Assembly (NCBI GenBank): GCA_003454065.1
Contig: DMKZ01000010.1
Location: forward strand, 1-17,841
From: Spirochaetaceae bacterium
GTDB lineage: Bacteria > Spirochaetota > Spirochaetia > Sphaerochaetales > Sphaerochaetaceae
Direction of reading: 5' to 3'
Length of the DNA stretch: 17,841 nucleotides
Both the position numbers and the translations under genes were made by a program. Below are positions 1 through 7,472 of the stretch, one piece after another (position 1 is the stretch's first letter; every line of letters starts with the position of its first letter). The notes beneath the pieces are model-generated. The model searched no databases, had not been told where the DNA came from, and saw nothing but the letters and a program-made list of their open reading frames with translations.

Positions 1-612
1 CATCGGATAGATGCACCATTTGTCTCCCGTCCTCGGATGGCTCTTGAACCTTATCCTGTAGAGAATGGGGTCGCGAAGATTTATATTGGACGAGCTCATG
101 TCGATCTTGGCTCTCAGAACTCGGCTTCCTTCGGGATATTTCCCATTCTTCATGTCCTCGAATTCCCTGAGGTTCTCTTCTACGCTCTTGTTTCTCGCTT
201 CGCTTTCCCGACCGCCCTCGGTGAGCGTTCCGCGCATACTCTTTATATCATCGGCAGTTGCGGAATCCACATAGGCCTTGCCTTCCTTCACCATCTTTAT
301 GGCGGATTCCAGCATCACATCATAATAATCGGAAGCGAAAAGCGGCTTTCGGATATCGAACCCGAGCCATTTGACATCCTCTTGTATGGAATTTATATAG
401 ACATCGCTTTCCTTTTCCGGATTCGTGTCGTCAAACCTGAGATTGCAAGTTCCGCCATACTTCTCCGCCATGGAAAAATTCAGCACTATGGACTTCACAT
501 GGCCGAGATGAAGAAAGCCGTTCGGCTCAGGGGGAAACCTCGTCTTGATGGAAACTCCGCTGTCATGATCTTCCTTGATTATCTTCTCGATGAAATTCAA
601 ATTCTCCTGCAT
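1..612 (-). CDS. glnS: Glutaminyl-tRNA synthetase, N-terminal part (runs off window)
   Basis: This is the N-terminal 204 residues of a class I glutaminyl-tRNA synthetase, which charges tRNA-Gln with glutamine in the cytoplasm. The ATP-binding signature [18 protein letters not shown] lies near residues 23-40, with the HIGH-type motif as HLGH. It is followed by [12 protein letters not shown] and, at the window edge, by [20 protein letters not shown] and CIYPM. These are diagnostic of GlnRS rather than GluRS. The ATG at 612 is chosen because it gives the usual short N-terminal extension before the PEPNG motif and has GGGAAG nine bases upstream. A promoter of its own lies at 692-720. The rest of the gene (anticodon-binding domain, possible YqeY fusion) is beyond position 1. 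Identity is secure; the exact start is slightly less so. Confidence 0.96.
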   Translation of the reverse strand, partial: MQENLNFIEKIIKEDHDSGVSIKTRFPPEPNGFLHLGHVKSIVLNFSMAEKYGGTCNLRFDDTNPEKESDVYINSIQEDVKWLGFDIRKPLFASDYYDVMLESAIKMVKEGKAYVDSATADDIKSMRGTLTEGGRESEARNKSVEENLREFEDMKNGKYPEGSRVLRAKIDMSSSNINLRDPILYRIRFKSHPRTGDKWCIYPM

Positions 613-691
613 CCGCAACACTTCCCTTATGCAAATGCCCCAAAAGCCCGCCCCCGCAAGTGCAAGGAAGCCTCTGATGCGCACTCATACC

Positions 692-720
692 ATTATATTT
701 TTTGAAAAGGCAAATATCAA
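692..720 (-). promoter_or_regulatory. Sigma70-type promoter of glnS
   Basis: On the minus strand TTGATA (720-715) and a perfect TATAAT (697-692) are separated by exactly 17 bases. The predicted transcript starts near 685 and has a leader of about 73 bases, rich in G runs, before the glnS ATG. The promoter lies just past the stop codon of the upstream MACPF gene, so glnS need not depend on that operon. Confidence 0.75.
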
Positions 721-738
721 GCGAAGACAGAAAACACA

Positions 739-3450
739 TCACCTTCTGTATCTTATATAGATGTCATAGCGATCCATGAGACGCGGAACGAACTTGTATA
801 TGTAATTTCCATAACTATTGTTAGCACTCCAATAATGCACATAATTCAGCGTACCGATTTTAGCCAAATAGCAATACTGCTTGCCGACTAACGATTCGGA
901 ATTGAAATTGGCAGGATACGAGTTGCGATTAACAATAGTCACACACCCGGTCTCCGTACCGAAATCAGCTATTTCCGTATTGCTCCATTCATCCCTTGCG
1001 ACCCATGAACCCGCCCCGACAGGTTCATCCAACATTTCCCATGAACTCTCGGGCACGCCTTGCGTGGAACTAAGGGATTCCATAATCTTGCCCGAATCGC
1101 TTTTCACATAGGCAAAATCGATTTCCCTGATCGGATCGGCAGCCGATATGCCTATTCGGCCATCTTCATCAACGCAATCGCTCGAAAAAACCACGGATGG
1201 AGAAATTTTCGTGCCACTCGACGAAACGGCCTTATGGAACTTCGCCGAACAATCGCCATCATAAACTTCGCCTGAGCCATTACCTGAATAGCTAGCATCG
1301 GAATTCATATAACCCCAATGAACCATATTGCTTTTTTCAAGGCTAGGATAGTACATTTGAACGCAATAGTCAACCTTGTCATCAAGCCTGCTTCTACGTT
1401 CATTGAAAACATATTTGCAAACCGGCCGAAAAGATTCGATGGCAGCAACTGTCCTTGCTTCCGACAATGTTTTAGGTTTGCTGACCTTCAAATCACCAAG
1501 CATCCTCAATCCCTCATGCTTAGCAAAAGCGGCGGTGAGTCTGGAATCAAGTTTGTCAGACGACATGACTCCATCATTCAAATCGACCTTTACGCTGATC
1601 AGCGAACGTAAAGCCTCATTCGGATTCCTCGTCATGACGCAATACGGCACGAACACGAAGAATTGAAATGTATGCCATGTACCGTCATAACGACGATAGG
1701 GTTGAAAAATCCAATTCTCATAATCATTCCGGAACGGAGCGACAAACAATTGCGTGTCGATAATCTTGAAAATCCCATCAGGGCTATCCTTATCAACGAA
1801 AAACAACACGTCGTCACCGATGACCTCAACCCCTTTTTCCGATTCGATTTCCTTTACAAGCTTCTTCAATTCGGAAGGTTCGGGAATCGTAAGCTCTTCG
1901 AGATAACGCTTTCGATTATACGAAGAGTTGCTCGCCACTACGCTGCAATCACCTACGCATGCAGGCGCATCGTATTCGCCAAGATATCCCTGATTATAAA
2001 ACTTATGAAGAATCGGAATAAAGCCGAAAGACTTGACATACAGCCCGTCATCGGCCTTCCTATTGGACATGGAAATGACATCGGCGTAATTCCCGTAAAG
2101 CTTCTTGTAGTAGGCATTGCAAATCTCGCTTTGCCTTTCAGGGTCTTCGGCATATAGCCATATCCCGGTTGACCAATCCTCATTCTCTATGCAATCCGGA
2201 GAATCAATGAACACGGAATTGCTGTCATCCACTTCCTGCGCCCAACTGACGAATTTCGACGATATGCCGGCACTTGTATATGTGACGTTCGTTTCTATTG
2301 GCGGTCCGCCAACAGCCTCGAGAAGCAACCTGGTTTCCGACTCCTTGCAGCTGCTTGATGAGGTTGCCGAACTGTATTCCTGCTTCGACAAGGCAACCCA
2401 AAGCTCTTTCGATGCTTTTTCAGCGGTCGCCCCTTCGGCATTGTCTTTGAATGTTCCGGAATAATTGACATCCATTCTCGCACCGACATAAGTGTTCAAG
2501 AGGACATGCGTGCCATAGATCTCGAATATGCTTTCCGGGCTGACATTAGGGTTGTTGATGTCCTTCTCAAATTGCGGCGTCAGGAAATCCTTTAAAACAT
2601 CAGGTGTGGCGTATTGCGACAGAACCCACTCCTTCTTGCGCACCACTTTGGCCTTAATCATTCCGTAAAAATCCTTTTGCTTGTTGGATTCGGATTCCGA
2701 ACTCGATGTCTTGGCCGTTTTCTCTATGTCCAATTTGAAAAACACTTTGTAAAAAGACGATGACACGCCTGCCTTGAACTTCGTAGTAACCGATCTGCTC
2801 GCCTTTTTCGACATTTCCTCAAGCGATGTGCCGTATTCATATTCCTGAGTCGATTCGTTCATGACAACCATGCCCGCTGAGAACCTGTTCCAATTCTTCA
2901 GCTTCAGCATGTCGATAATCGCCCCTTTGCTAACATGCAAAGGCTTGTAAAATCCGCTGTCAGCGACATTATAGCCCCTCCCAAGCGCATAATTCGTCGT
3001 AACCAGCTCTATCACCTTCACTATGGTCTTTGGCGGATAAACCTTGCCAGACGTATCTATTATCCTCACATTAAGAACGAGATTCTCCATTTTCTTGGCG
3101 TCTATGATAGCCACATCCGTCGGAGAGCCCTTGACATAGGTATTGGTCTCCACCCCCTGCGACGAAGTGTTGTTGTCGGTTCTGACATACGAGTATGAAA
3201 CCTGAATGCCGTAATAGTTGCTGGCTTCAGGTTCCGCCCATGTCAGATGAACTCTGCCATCGTTCGTGGACACATAGACGGATGCACTCATGTCGTATTT
3301 GTCAAAATCAAGGTCTCCGTCATAAAGCAATGCATCCTTTCTCGACATCGCAGACGGATCCGCTAAGCCGCGTTTCGGAGCATGATTGCATGAAATCAAA
3401 GCTGAGAACACCAGAAAACAAAAAACGAAACAGGATCCCTTTCCAATCAT
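739..3450 (-). CDS. MACPF-domain lipoprotein (intact paralogue)
   Basis: This 903-residue exported protein has a lipoprotein signal peptide ending in the lipobox ALISC, which makes Cys21 the predicted lipidated residue. Residues about 50-150 look like a fibronectin-III-type beta domain (for example GRVHLTWAEPEASNYYGIQV). Residues about 155-455 form a membrane-attack-complex/perforin domain: the signature YGTHVLLNTYVGARM starts at residue 312. It has G-A where the family usually has G-G. Residues about 455-903 are Cys- and Tyr-rich, and I do not recognise a family there. MACPF proteins form pores or act as non-lytic surface proteins, and bacterial ones include toxins and antagonism factors. 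The start has AGGGG upstream and overlaps the stop of the preceding paralogue as ATGA, which indicates translational coupling. The two proteins align clearly around the MACPF signature and again at VFIDSPD/VFIDAPD, so they are a tandem duplication. Pore-forming activity is not shown by sequence alone. Confidence 0.88.
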   Translation of the reverse strand: MIGKGSCFVFCFLVFSALISCNHAPKRGLADPSAMSRKDALLYDGDLDFDKYDMSASVYVSTNDGRVHLTWAEPEASNYYGIQVSYSYVRTDNNTSSQGVETNTYVKGSPTDVAIIDAKKMENLVLNVRIIDTSGKVYPPKTIVKVIELVTTNYALGRGYNVADSGFYKPLHVSKGAIIDMLKLKNWNRFSAGMVVMNESTQEYEYGTSLEEMSKKASRSVTTKFKAGVSSSFYKVFFKLDIEKTAKTSSSESESNKQKDFYGMIKAKVVRKKEWVLSQYATPDVLKDFLTPQFEKDINNPNVSPESIFEIYGTHVLLNTYVGARMDVNYSGTFKDNAEGATAEKASKELWVALSKQEYSSATSSSSCKESETRLLLEAVGGPPIETNVTYTSAGISSKFVSWAQEVDDSNSVFIDSPDCIENEDWSTGIWLYAEDPERQSEICNAYYKKLYGNYADVISMSNRKADDGLYVKSFGFIPILHKFYNQGYLGEYDAPACVGDCSVVASNSSYNRKRYLEELTIPEPSELKKLVKEIESEKGVEVIGDDVLFFVDKDSPDGIFKIIDTQLFVAPFRNDYENWIFQPYRRYDGTWHTFQFFVFVPYCVMTRNPNEALRSLISVKVDLNDGVMSSDKLDSRLTAAFAKHEGLRMLGDLKVSKPKTLSEARTVAAIESFRPVCKYVFNERRSRLDDKVDYCVQMYYPSLEKSNMVHWGYMNSDASYSGNGSGEVYDGDCSAKFHKAVSSSGTKISPSVVFSSDCVDEDGRIGISAADPIREIDFAYVKSDSGKIMESLSSTQGVPESSWEMLDEPVGAGSWVARDEWSNTEIADFGTETGCVTIVNRNSYPANFNSESLVGKQYCYLAKIGTLNYVHYWSANNSYGNYIYKFVPRLMDRYDIYIRYRR

Positions 3451-3932
3451 AATCCCCTCGCAACTCTCATTCCGAGATCATAAAAAGCGTAATTGTATTT
3501 GGATGATGAGCGATACGCATCGCTCGCATCATCGAAATATTTGTGCAATCCGAATTCTTCGCGCTCTTCCAGCATGAAGGATCCCGATCTCACCATGTAT
3601 TCAGGCGCATCCCCATTGGAATCCAGCTTCGTATCAAGCCACCTGCGAATATTGCCGATGGCATTCGACATCCCCAGAAGATTCAGATTGTCGGCGACAT
3701 AAGCCGGAAGAATATCAGCGCTTTCGCAGATGAAATGCGATTTCACAGACGCCTCCGGGGTTTTGGCGAAGGCGGGCAAACCGATGCCGTTCAGGCAGGA
3801 GGCATTCAGATCACCGGGATCGAACGGAATGACCGTCGTAGCGATTTCGTATTCATACGCTTTAGGCAACCTGAAGCCCGTGGAATTCGGAAGCGCATGA
3901 CCGATGCCTGTGGATGATTCTATGTATTTCAC
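3447..3932 (-). CDS. C-terminal FGE/SUMF1-fold piece of the broken gene
   Basis: This frame completes the formylglycine-generating-enzyme-fold domain. GFRLPKAYEYEIAT matches the family motif GyRLPTEaEWEyAa. LLGMSNAIGNIRRW matches LGLYDMsGNVWEW, MVRSGSF matches vlRGGSw, and LGMRVAR at the end matches GFRVAR. The catalytic cysteines that follow RGGS in true FGEs are absent, so a structural or binding (C-type-lectin-like) role is more likely than sulfatase activation. The GTG at 3932 is only where the frame opens. The TGA at 3449-3447 overlaps the next gene's ATG (ATGA), which argues that ribosomes are meant to reach this stop. Confidence 0.78.
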   Translation of the reverse strand: MKYIESSTGIGHALPNSTGFRLPKAYEYEIATTVIPFDPGDLNASCLNGIGLPAFAKTPEASVKSHFICESADILPAYVADNLNLLGMSNAIGNIRRWLDTKLDSNGDAPEYMVRSGSFMLEEREEFGLHKYFDDASDAYRSSSKYNYAFYDLGMRVARGL

Positions 3933-5949
3933 CGCCGGTATCCAGCGTTTTCACAACATAGCCATCGTCGACTTCATAAGCCAAATCATAGGCGTAGGCG
4001 AAAGACAATTTTTCATCATGAACCTCATTATACGCCGCAGTAAGCATATTGCACACCAGCAAAGCCTGTGGCAACGTTATATGAACTATCGGATAATCGG
4101 CATTGCCGTCCGAATCCGAAAGCCCGAAATATTCCATTATCATCTTGGCATGCGCCCCAAAGGAATTGTCTCCCGAATTGGAATCCGTGACCATGACGCC
4201 CTTCAAAGCCTTATCTTCATCATACGTATAGACTCCGGCTCCATATATGCCCTTGCCGAATTTGGCCGGATTCCCATTGCTCCCCTCAAAAGATTTTATG
4301 AAAGCGAAATCATCATCAAACCGTCCGGAGTCATAAAGTTTTTCATTGAATTTGTTCGTCGCCCAATAGGACGAATCGCGATCGGATCCGAAGCTCTCAA
4401 ACACTATGTCGGACAAATACCTATCGAGCCCGTTAATCATGCTCGATACTTCATAGGACGATTCCATGAGGTAACGCGAATATGCAAGCATTATCTCGTT
4501 GCGCCTCTCCACATTGCCCTCGCTTGCAAAATTCCAAGCTCCTGTAAGCGAACCTTGCTTTCTAAGCAAATCCGGAGCATCTATGAACACGATATTCGAA
4601 CTGGCGTTTTTGGGGTTGTACACCGTCTTGGACCAATTGTTTACGGCTTTGGCATATTCCAACAACGTATTGACGACTGCCGTCGCACCAACGCCTCCCC
4701 ATACGTGAACTTTCAAATCCGAATTGCTGTTCAGAAAATTCGACACGCTGGAATAGCTGCTCGAAGAACCGCTCATAAGCTCCTCCGCAGCATTTGAAAA
4801 ATCCGAAGGATAATAGGAACTGGCCTCATAGCTCGAATAATCGACAATCATCTTACCGCCCATAATCAAATCCAATATCACATGGGTGCCGTATCTGTTG
4901 AAGATCTCCTCCGGCGAAATCTTATCGTTATTCAAATCCTTGAGGAAATATTTGTTCATAAACGGCTTCATGGCCTCTACAGACCAATATTGCGGATCGA
5001 TGTATTCGCGCCGAACCTGACGCACATACGAAAACCTGCCGGCGATGCTCTTGTCAAACTTCTTCGTCTTCGAGGCGGATGAATACTGATCAGAGCCCGC
5101 GATGAGACCCAAAAGGCTTGAAACCGTCGAATTGATCAGGCAGGACAAGCCGTTTGCGAAATCCATCGTCGTATCATTCTTCTTCTCCTTGCCGTCATCA
5201 CCCTTTTTCGCTCCTATCTTCGATATGCCGTCCGTCATGAAGCCCCATGTATTGTCCTTTGTGCTGAGAAAACTCATATCCCATTTCGAAGAGGTCCTGG
5301 CGGAAGAGATGTATTCGCTGATGTTTTCCTTCGTGACTTCATCATGGAAAACTTCAGTCGTATCCAACATCACGACGCGAACTGCATTCGGATTGCTCGC
5401 CATAAGCAAATTCATATCGAGAAAAGCGCCTGAAACCAAACCATCCGGATTGAACTCGCTCCCGCCCTTGCGCATGTCGTATCCGTAAAAGCCCAAGATA
5501 TTGGAGCCTACGCTGTTGAGCGTTGTCGTATTGAAACTGGTCAAATACCAAAGCGACTTATCGAATTCGTCATTTGGATCAAGCAATGTCCTGTCGGAAG
5601 TAGTATCAATGAACAGCCTATCCTCGGCTTTTGAGCTATCAGGCCCGACATGATCCTTGTATCTCACGTAGAACCGTATGTTGTATGCCGTATTTTGATC
5701 CATTTTGCCGCAATCGGTAATGAATTTTCCCGTGCTTGGGGAAATTTCCGTAGTCCAAGGCATTCTGCTAGAATTGCCGTTCACTGTTACCGGAACGAGG
5801 TATTTGAATACGAACGATTCGATGTTGTCAATGATTCCGTCAGCGCTCATCTTCTTGTAATCCCATTTCATTTCGACACGGCTTTTCTTGCCATCTATCG
5901 AAAAATCGTCCAATATTGAACAATGGGTTGAAATTATCGTCCTGAACAT
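3862..5949 (-). CDS. MACPF body of the broken gene
   Basis: This is the central frame. Residues 15-105 (counted from 5949) resemble an Fn3-type beta domain. The MACPF domain follows, with the textbook signature YGTHVILDLIMGGKM at residues 353-367, including the G-G missing in the paralogue. After about residue 545 it enters the FGE/SUMF1-fold domain: YPIVHITLPQALLVCNML at about 619-636 corresponds to the family's dyPVvnVsWydAvaYcNWl motif. The last 25 or so residues (from GEIHRIIH) are out of frame with the domain and end at 3862. The apparent ATG at 5949 has no ribosome site and no signal peptide, so independent expression is unlikely. The frame is best read as part of the protein starting at 6127. 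Confidence 0.78.
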   Translation of the reverse strand: MFRTIISTHCSILDDFSIDGKKSRVEMKWDYKKMSADGIIDNIESFVFKYLVPVTVNGNSSRMPWTTEISPSTGKFITDCGKMDQNTAYNIRFYVRYKDHVGPDSSKAEDRLFIDTTSDRTLLDPNDEFDKSLWYLTSFNTTTLNSVGSNILGFYGYDMRKGGSEFNPDGLVSGAFLDMNLLMASNPNAVRVVMLDTTEVFHDEVTKENISEYISSARTSSKWDMSFLSTKDNTWGFMTDGISKIGAKKGDDGKEKKNDTTMDFANGLSCLINSTVSSLLGLIAGSDQYSSASKTKKFDKSIAGRFSYVRQVRREYIDPQYWSVEAMKPFMNKYFLKDLNNDKISPEEIFNRYGTHVILDLIMGGKMIVDYSSYEASSYYPSDFSNAAEELMSGSSSSYSSVSNFLNSNSDLKVHVWGGVGATAVVNTLLEYAKAVNNWSKTVYNPKNASSNIVFIDAPDLLRKQGSLTGAWNFASEGNVERRNEIMLAYSRYLMESSYEVSSMINGLDRYLSDIVFESFGSDRDSSYWATNKFNEKLYDSGRFDDDFAFIKSFEGSNGNPAKFGKGIYGAGVYTYDEDKALKGVMVTDSNSGDNSFGAHAKMIMEYFGLSDSDGNADYPIVHITLPQALLVCNMLTAAYNEVHDEKLSFAYAYDLAYEVDDGYVVKTLDTGGEIHRIIHRHRSCASEFHGLQVA

Positions 5950-6127
5950 TTATGGCGTATATGATCGCCAAAGCATCATCACTACGGTCGATAGGGGCGC
6001 TATCCGCATCTCCTAGGCTTCCGGATATCGACTTCACAGCAACGGAATCACCATCTTTGCATGCGAAGGCGAAAATCAAACACGATAATACAGAAATCAA
6101 CGGGATGCGAGCCCACGAACTCTTCAT
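5840..6127 (-). CDS. N-terminal lipoprotein piece of the broken MACPF gene
   Basis: This frame starts at 6127 with a lysine, a hydrophobic stretch (IPLISVLSCLIFAFAC) and a Cys suitable for lipidation at residue 23, followed by an acidic/serine linker. It should continue into the MACPF reading frame. Beyond the sequence NVQDDNFNPLF (about 5935-5910) it drifts into unrelated residues and stops at 5840. An alternative ATG at 6175 in the same frame lacks a good ribosome site and would bury the signal peptide, so it is not used. On its own this piece would be a 95-residue lipoprotein without a recognisable function. Confidence 0.7.
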   Translation of the reverse strand: MKSSWARIPLISVLSCLIFAFACKDGDSVAVKSISGSLGDADSAPIDRSDDALAIIYAINVQDDNFNPLFNIGRFFDRWQEKPCRNEMGLQEDER

Positions 6128-6198
6128 CGAATCCTCCAAAGAAATAATCTCAAGGCTTTCACCGATCGGAAGCACCTCTCAAAAACTAATCACTCTGC

Positions 6199-6290
6199 AT
6201 TCGGTTCTTTCGGTTCTTTTCTTCTTATTCTTTTTGTTCTTTTTGTTCTTCTGTTTCTTCTCAGTTTCTATAAGCTCTTTCGGTTCTTCA
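6199..6290 (-). repeat. Purine-rich leader with 9-base repeats
   Basis: In the leader between the MACPF promoter (start near 6319) and the ATG at 6127, the mRNA strand is almost pure A and G. It holds tandem 9-mers. AAAGAACCG occurs at 6219-6211 and 6210-6202, with a near copy at 6289-6281. CAAAAAGAA occurs at 6245-6237 and 6236-6228, followed by a partial third. An open frame rich in Lys/Asn/Glu crosses it but has no start codon. The rest of 6128-6388 holds the promoter and the GGAGG site. Length variation of such repeats or an unstructured leader role is possible but not shown. Confidence 0.6.
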
Positions 6291-6325
6291 AGTTCCTAGT
6301 TTGTCTAACTCACGCTTTTGGAATG

Positions 6326-6354
6326 ATTATAACCAAAGCCCCCCACCGTACCAA
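6326..6354 (-). promoter_or_regulatory. Promoter of the MACPF operon, with G6 in the spacer
   Basis: TTGGTA (6354-6349) and a perfect TATAAT (6331-6326) are separated by exactly 17 bases. The spacer contains an uninterrupted run of six G (6344-6339). Gain or loss of one G would move the spacer to 18 or 16 and change promoter strength. The predicted start near 6319 leaves a leader of about 190 bases. Confidence 0.7.
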
Positions 6355-6388
6355 GAAAGCCTAAGCCTCTAAAGCTTCCGAAGCGGCA

Positions 6389-7459
6389 TCACATAACATA
6401 TTTCAGCCCGAGTTTGAACCGAACATATCTGATGCCCGTCGTTCCGGCATACGTATCAAAAGGAAAAACGAACGAAACGAATGGCATGATATCGCCCGAT
6501 CTGCAAATCACAGATACTATATGCGACGATGTTGAAATCACATTCGAGAAATCCCCGAACGAAATCATGTTTGACAATGTGACGTCCATGCGACCGGACA
6601 AAACGAACTTTATGCGCAAATCCATGTCCGAAGCGGGAGACTCCGAAAACAGATCGAAAAAGCTCATGTGAAGCTCTGCAAGCAATGACCTCAGACTAAG
6701 ATTGCGATCGTATTTGGGAAGTTTTATCGCAAATGAAAACCCTATCGACGACAGAACGCTCTCCATGCTGAAGGAAACCGCTTGGGAGGAAAGCGACAGG
6801 AAGCGATCGGCATAGGCGCATAGCGACAGGATATCGCGAAACCTGTATGAAACCTGAAAGGCGAAATCAGATTCCACACCTCTGATATTGGAATCGTTAT
6901 GCTTTACGAGTATGTATTCGAAATAGTCCGCAAACGATTCGCCGATGGATGAAACGCTGACCTCCCTTTCCCTTTCGCCTGATATGTTCCATGAAAACCC
7001 GAAAGCCAAATCGCCGTAACCGAACGATGATGCGACCTTTATGTCGAAATAGTTCACTATCGACATCGCGCCCGCCTTTCTCAAATTGCCGCTGCCGAAG
7101 CTGCCTATCGAAATCCTCATTCCTATTCTCGGTCCTGCAACCGTAGCCGCCGCATCGATTTGATGATGGACCATAGCCGATTCCGGAAAATTCAGATTCT
7201 CGGCGAAAAACGAATCGATCGCAATAAGGGATTTATCGTTATAATATATGCTCGACGGCGAATCCACCGAAAGCAAGGAAATATCGGCGCGATTATCGGC
7301 AAAAGCGCCCTGATGCGAAACAGCGGCGAAAAGAACGATGAAAATAAAAAGACGTCCGGCAGATTCGGATGCCAAAGCTTTGAAAAGCGCCTTCAAAACA
7401 AAAAGCCGGCAAAAAAATTTGCCGGCGCCTGCAACTTTGGCGTAATCACGCAAAACCAA
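6389..7459 (-). CDS. Predicted outer-membrane beta-barrel protein, unknown function
   Basis: I do not recognise a named family. The protein has a hydrophobic signal segment (GRLFIFIVLFAAV) with a likely cleavage site at GAFA/DN. The mature part of about 300 residues has alternating-polarity segments such as GYGDLAFGFSWNISG and FAFQVSYRFRDILSL. It ends in an aromatic-rich strand (RYVRFKLGLKYVM), as outer-membrane barrels often do. The start is unresolved because there is no in-frame ATG before the signal segment. TTG codons occur at 7459, 7396 and 7375. The one at 7459 would put an intrinsic terminator hairpin inside the coding sequence and give a signal peptide of about 54 residues, so 7396 or 7375 may be nearer the truth. 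The gene lies between the TPR lipoprotein and the MACPF operon, which points to a cell-envelope role. Confidence 0.62.
   Translation of the reverse strand: MVLRDYAKVAGAGKFFCRLFVLKALFKALASESAGRLFIFIVLFAAVSHQGAFADNRADISLLSVDSPSSIYYNDKSLIAIDSFFAENLNFPESAMVHHQIDAAATVAGPRIGMRISIGSFGSGNLRKAGAMSIVNYFDIKVASSFGYGDLAFGFSWNISGEREREVSVSSIGESFADYFEYILVKHNDSNIRGVESDFAFQVSYRFRDILSLCAYADRFLSLSSQAVSFSMESVLSSIGFSFAIKLPKYDRNLSLRSLLAELHMSFFDLFSESPASDMDLRIKFVLSGRMDVTLSNMISFGDFSNVISTSSHIVSVICRSGDIMPFVSFVFPFDTYAGTTGIRYVRFKLGLKYVM
7351..7391 (-). repeat. Copy A of a dispersed GGCGCTT-type repeat
   Basis: This 41-base stretch matches 10685-10724 at about 32 of 41 positions with one gap, in the same orientation. On the minus strand it begins GGCGCTTTTCAAAG and ends CTGCCGGACGTC. 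It lies just downstream of the terminator at 7399-7426, at the start of the barrel gene. It may therefore be an intergenic repeat that was read into the open frame rather than true coding sequence. Confidence 0.5.
7399..7426 (-). terminator. Intrinsic terminator after the TPR lipoprotein gene
   Basis: On the minus strand GCCGGCAAA (7426-7418) pairs with TTTGCCGGC (7413-7405) around a short T-rich loop and is followed directly by TTTTTGTTTT. The strong nine-pair stem and T tail are typical of a rho-independent terminator. It lies 47 bases after the TPR lipoprotein stop. If the barrel gene is cotranscribed, this element would act as a partial terminator or attenuator. Confidence 0.78.
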
Positions 7460-7472
7460 AGCTGTTCGATTC

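Larger units (their letters stand above)
3447..6127 (-). pseudogene. MACPF + FGE-fold lipoprotein gene with two apparent frameshifts
   Basis: Three overlapping reading frames together spell one protein of about 892 residues. In order it has a lipoprotein signal peptide, an Fn3-like domain, a MACPF domain and a SUMF1/FGE-sulfatase-fold domain. The real start is the ATG at 6127, preceded by a perfect GGAGG with a 5-base spacer. Reading is interrupted between about 5948 and 5900 and again between about 3951 and 3926. Both breaks need a shift in the same direction (+1: one extra base, or two lost). Candidate slip sites are the T5 run at 5905-5901 and the AAA at 3929-3927. The gene could be a recent pseudogene, a strain-level off state, or an assembly error. 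The last option is supported by the otherwise perfect domain content and by the coupled ATGA junction to the next gene. Confidence 0.8.

Noticed and set aside
37..705. 222-residue plus-strand frame
   Set aside because: It is antisense to glnS, whose minus-strand translation carries the unmistakable [11 protein letters not shown] motif. The plus translation has no recognisable domain.
3904..4797. 297-residue plus-strand frame opposite the MACPF gene
   Set aside because: The minus strand carries the MACPF and FGE motifs. The plus translation is low-information and lacks a ribosome site.
3447..6127. Programmed +1 frameshifting in the MACPF gene
   Set aside because: Two sites would be needed, neither shows a rare or stop codon at the slip point as in known +1 sites, and the paralogue is read in one frame.
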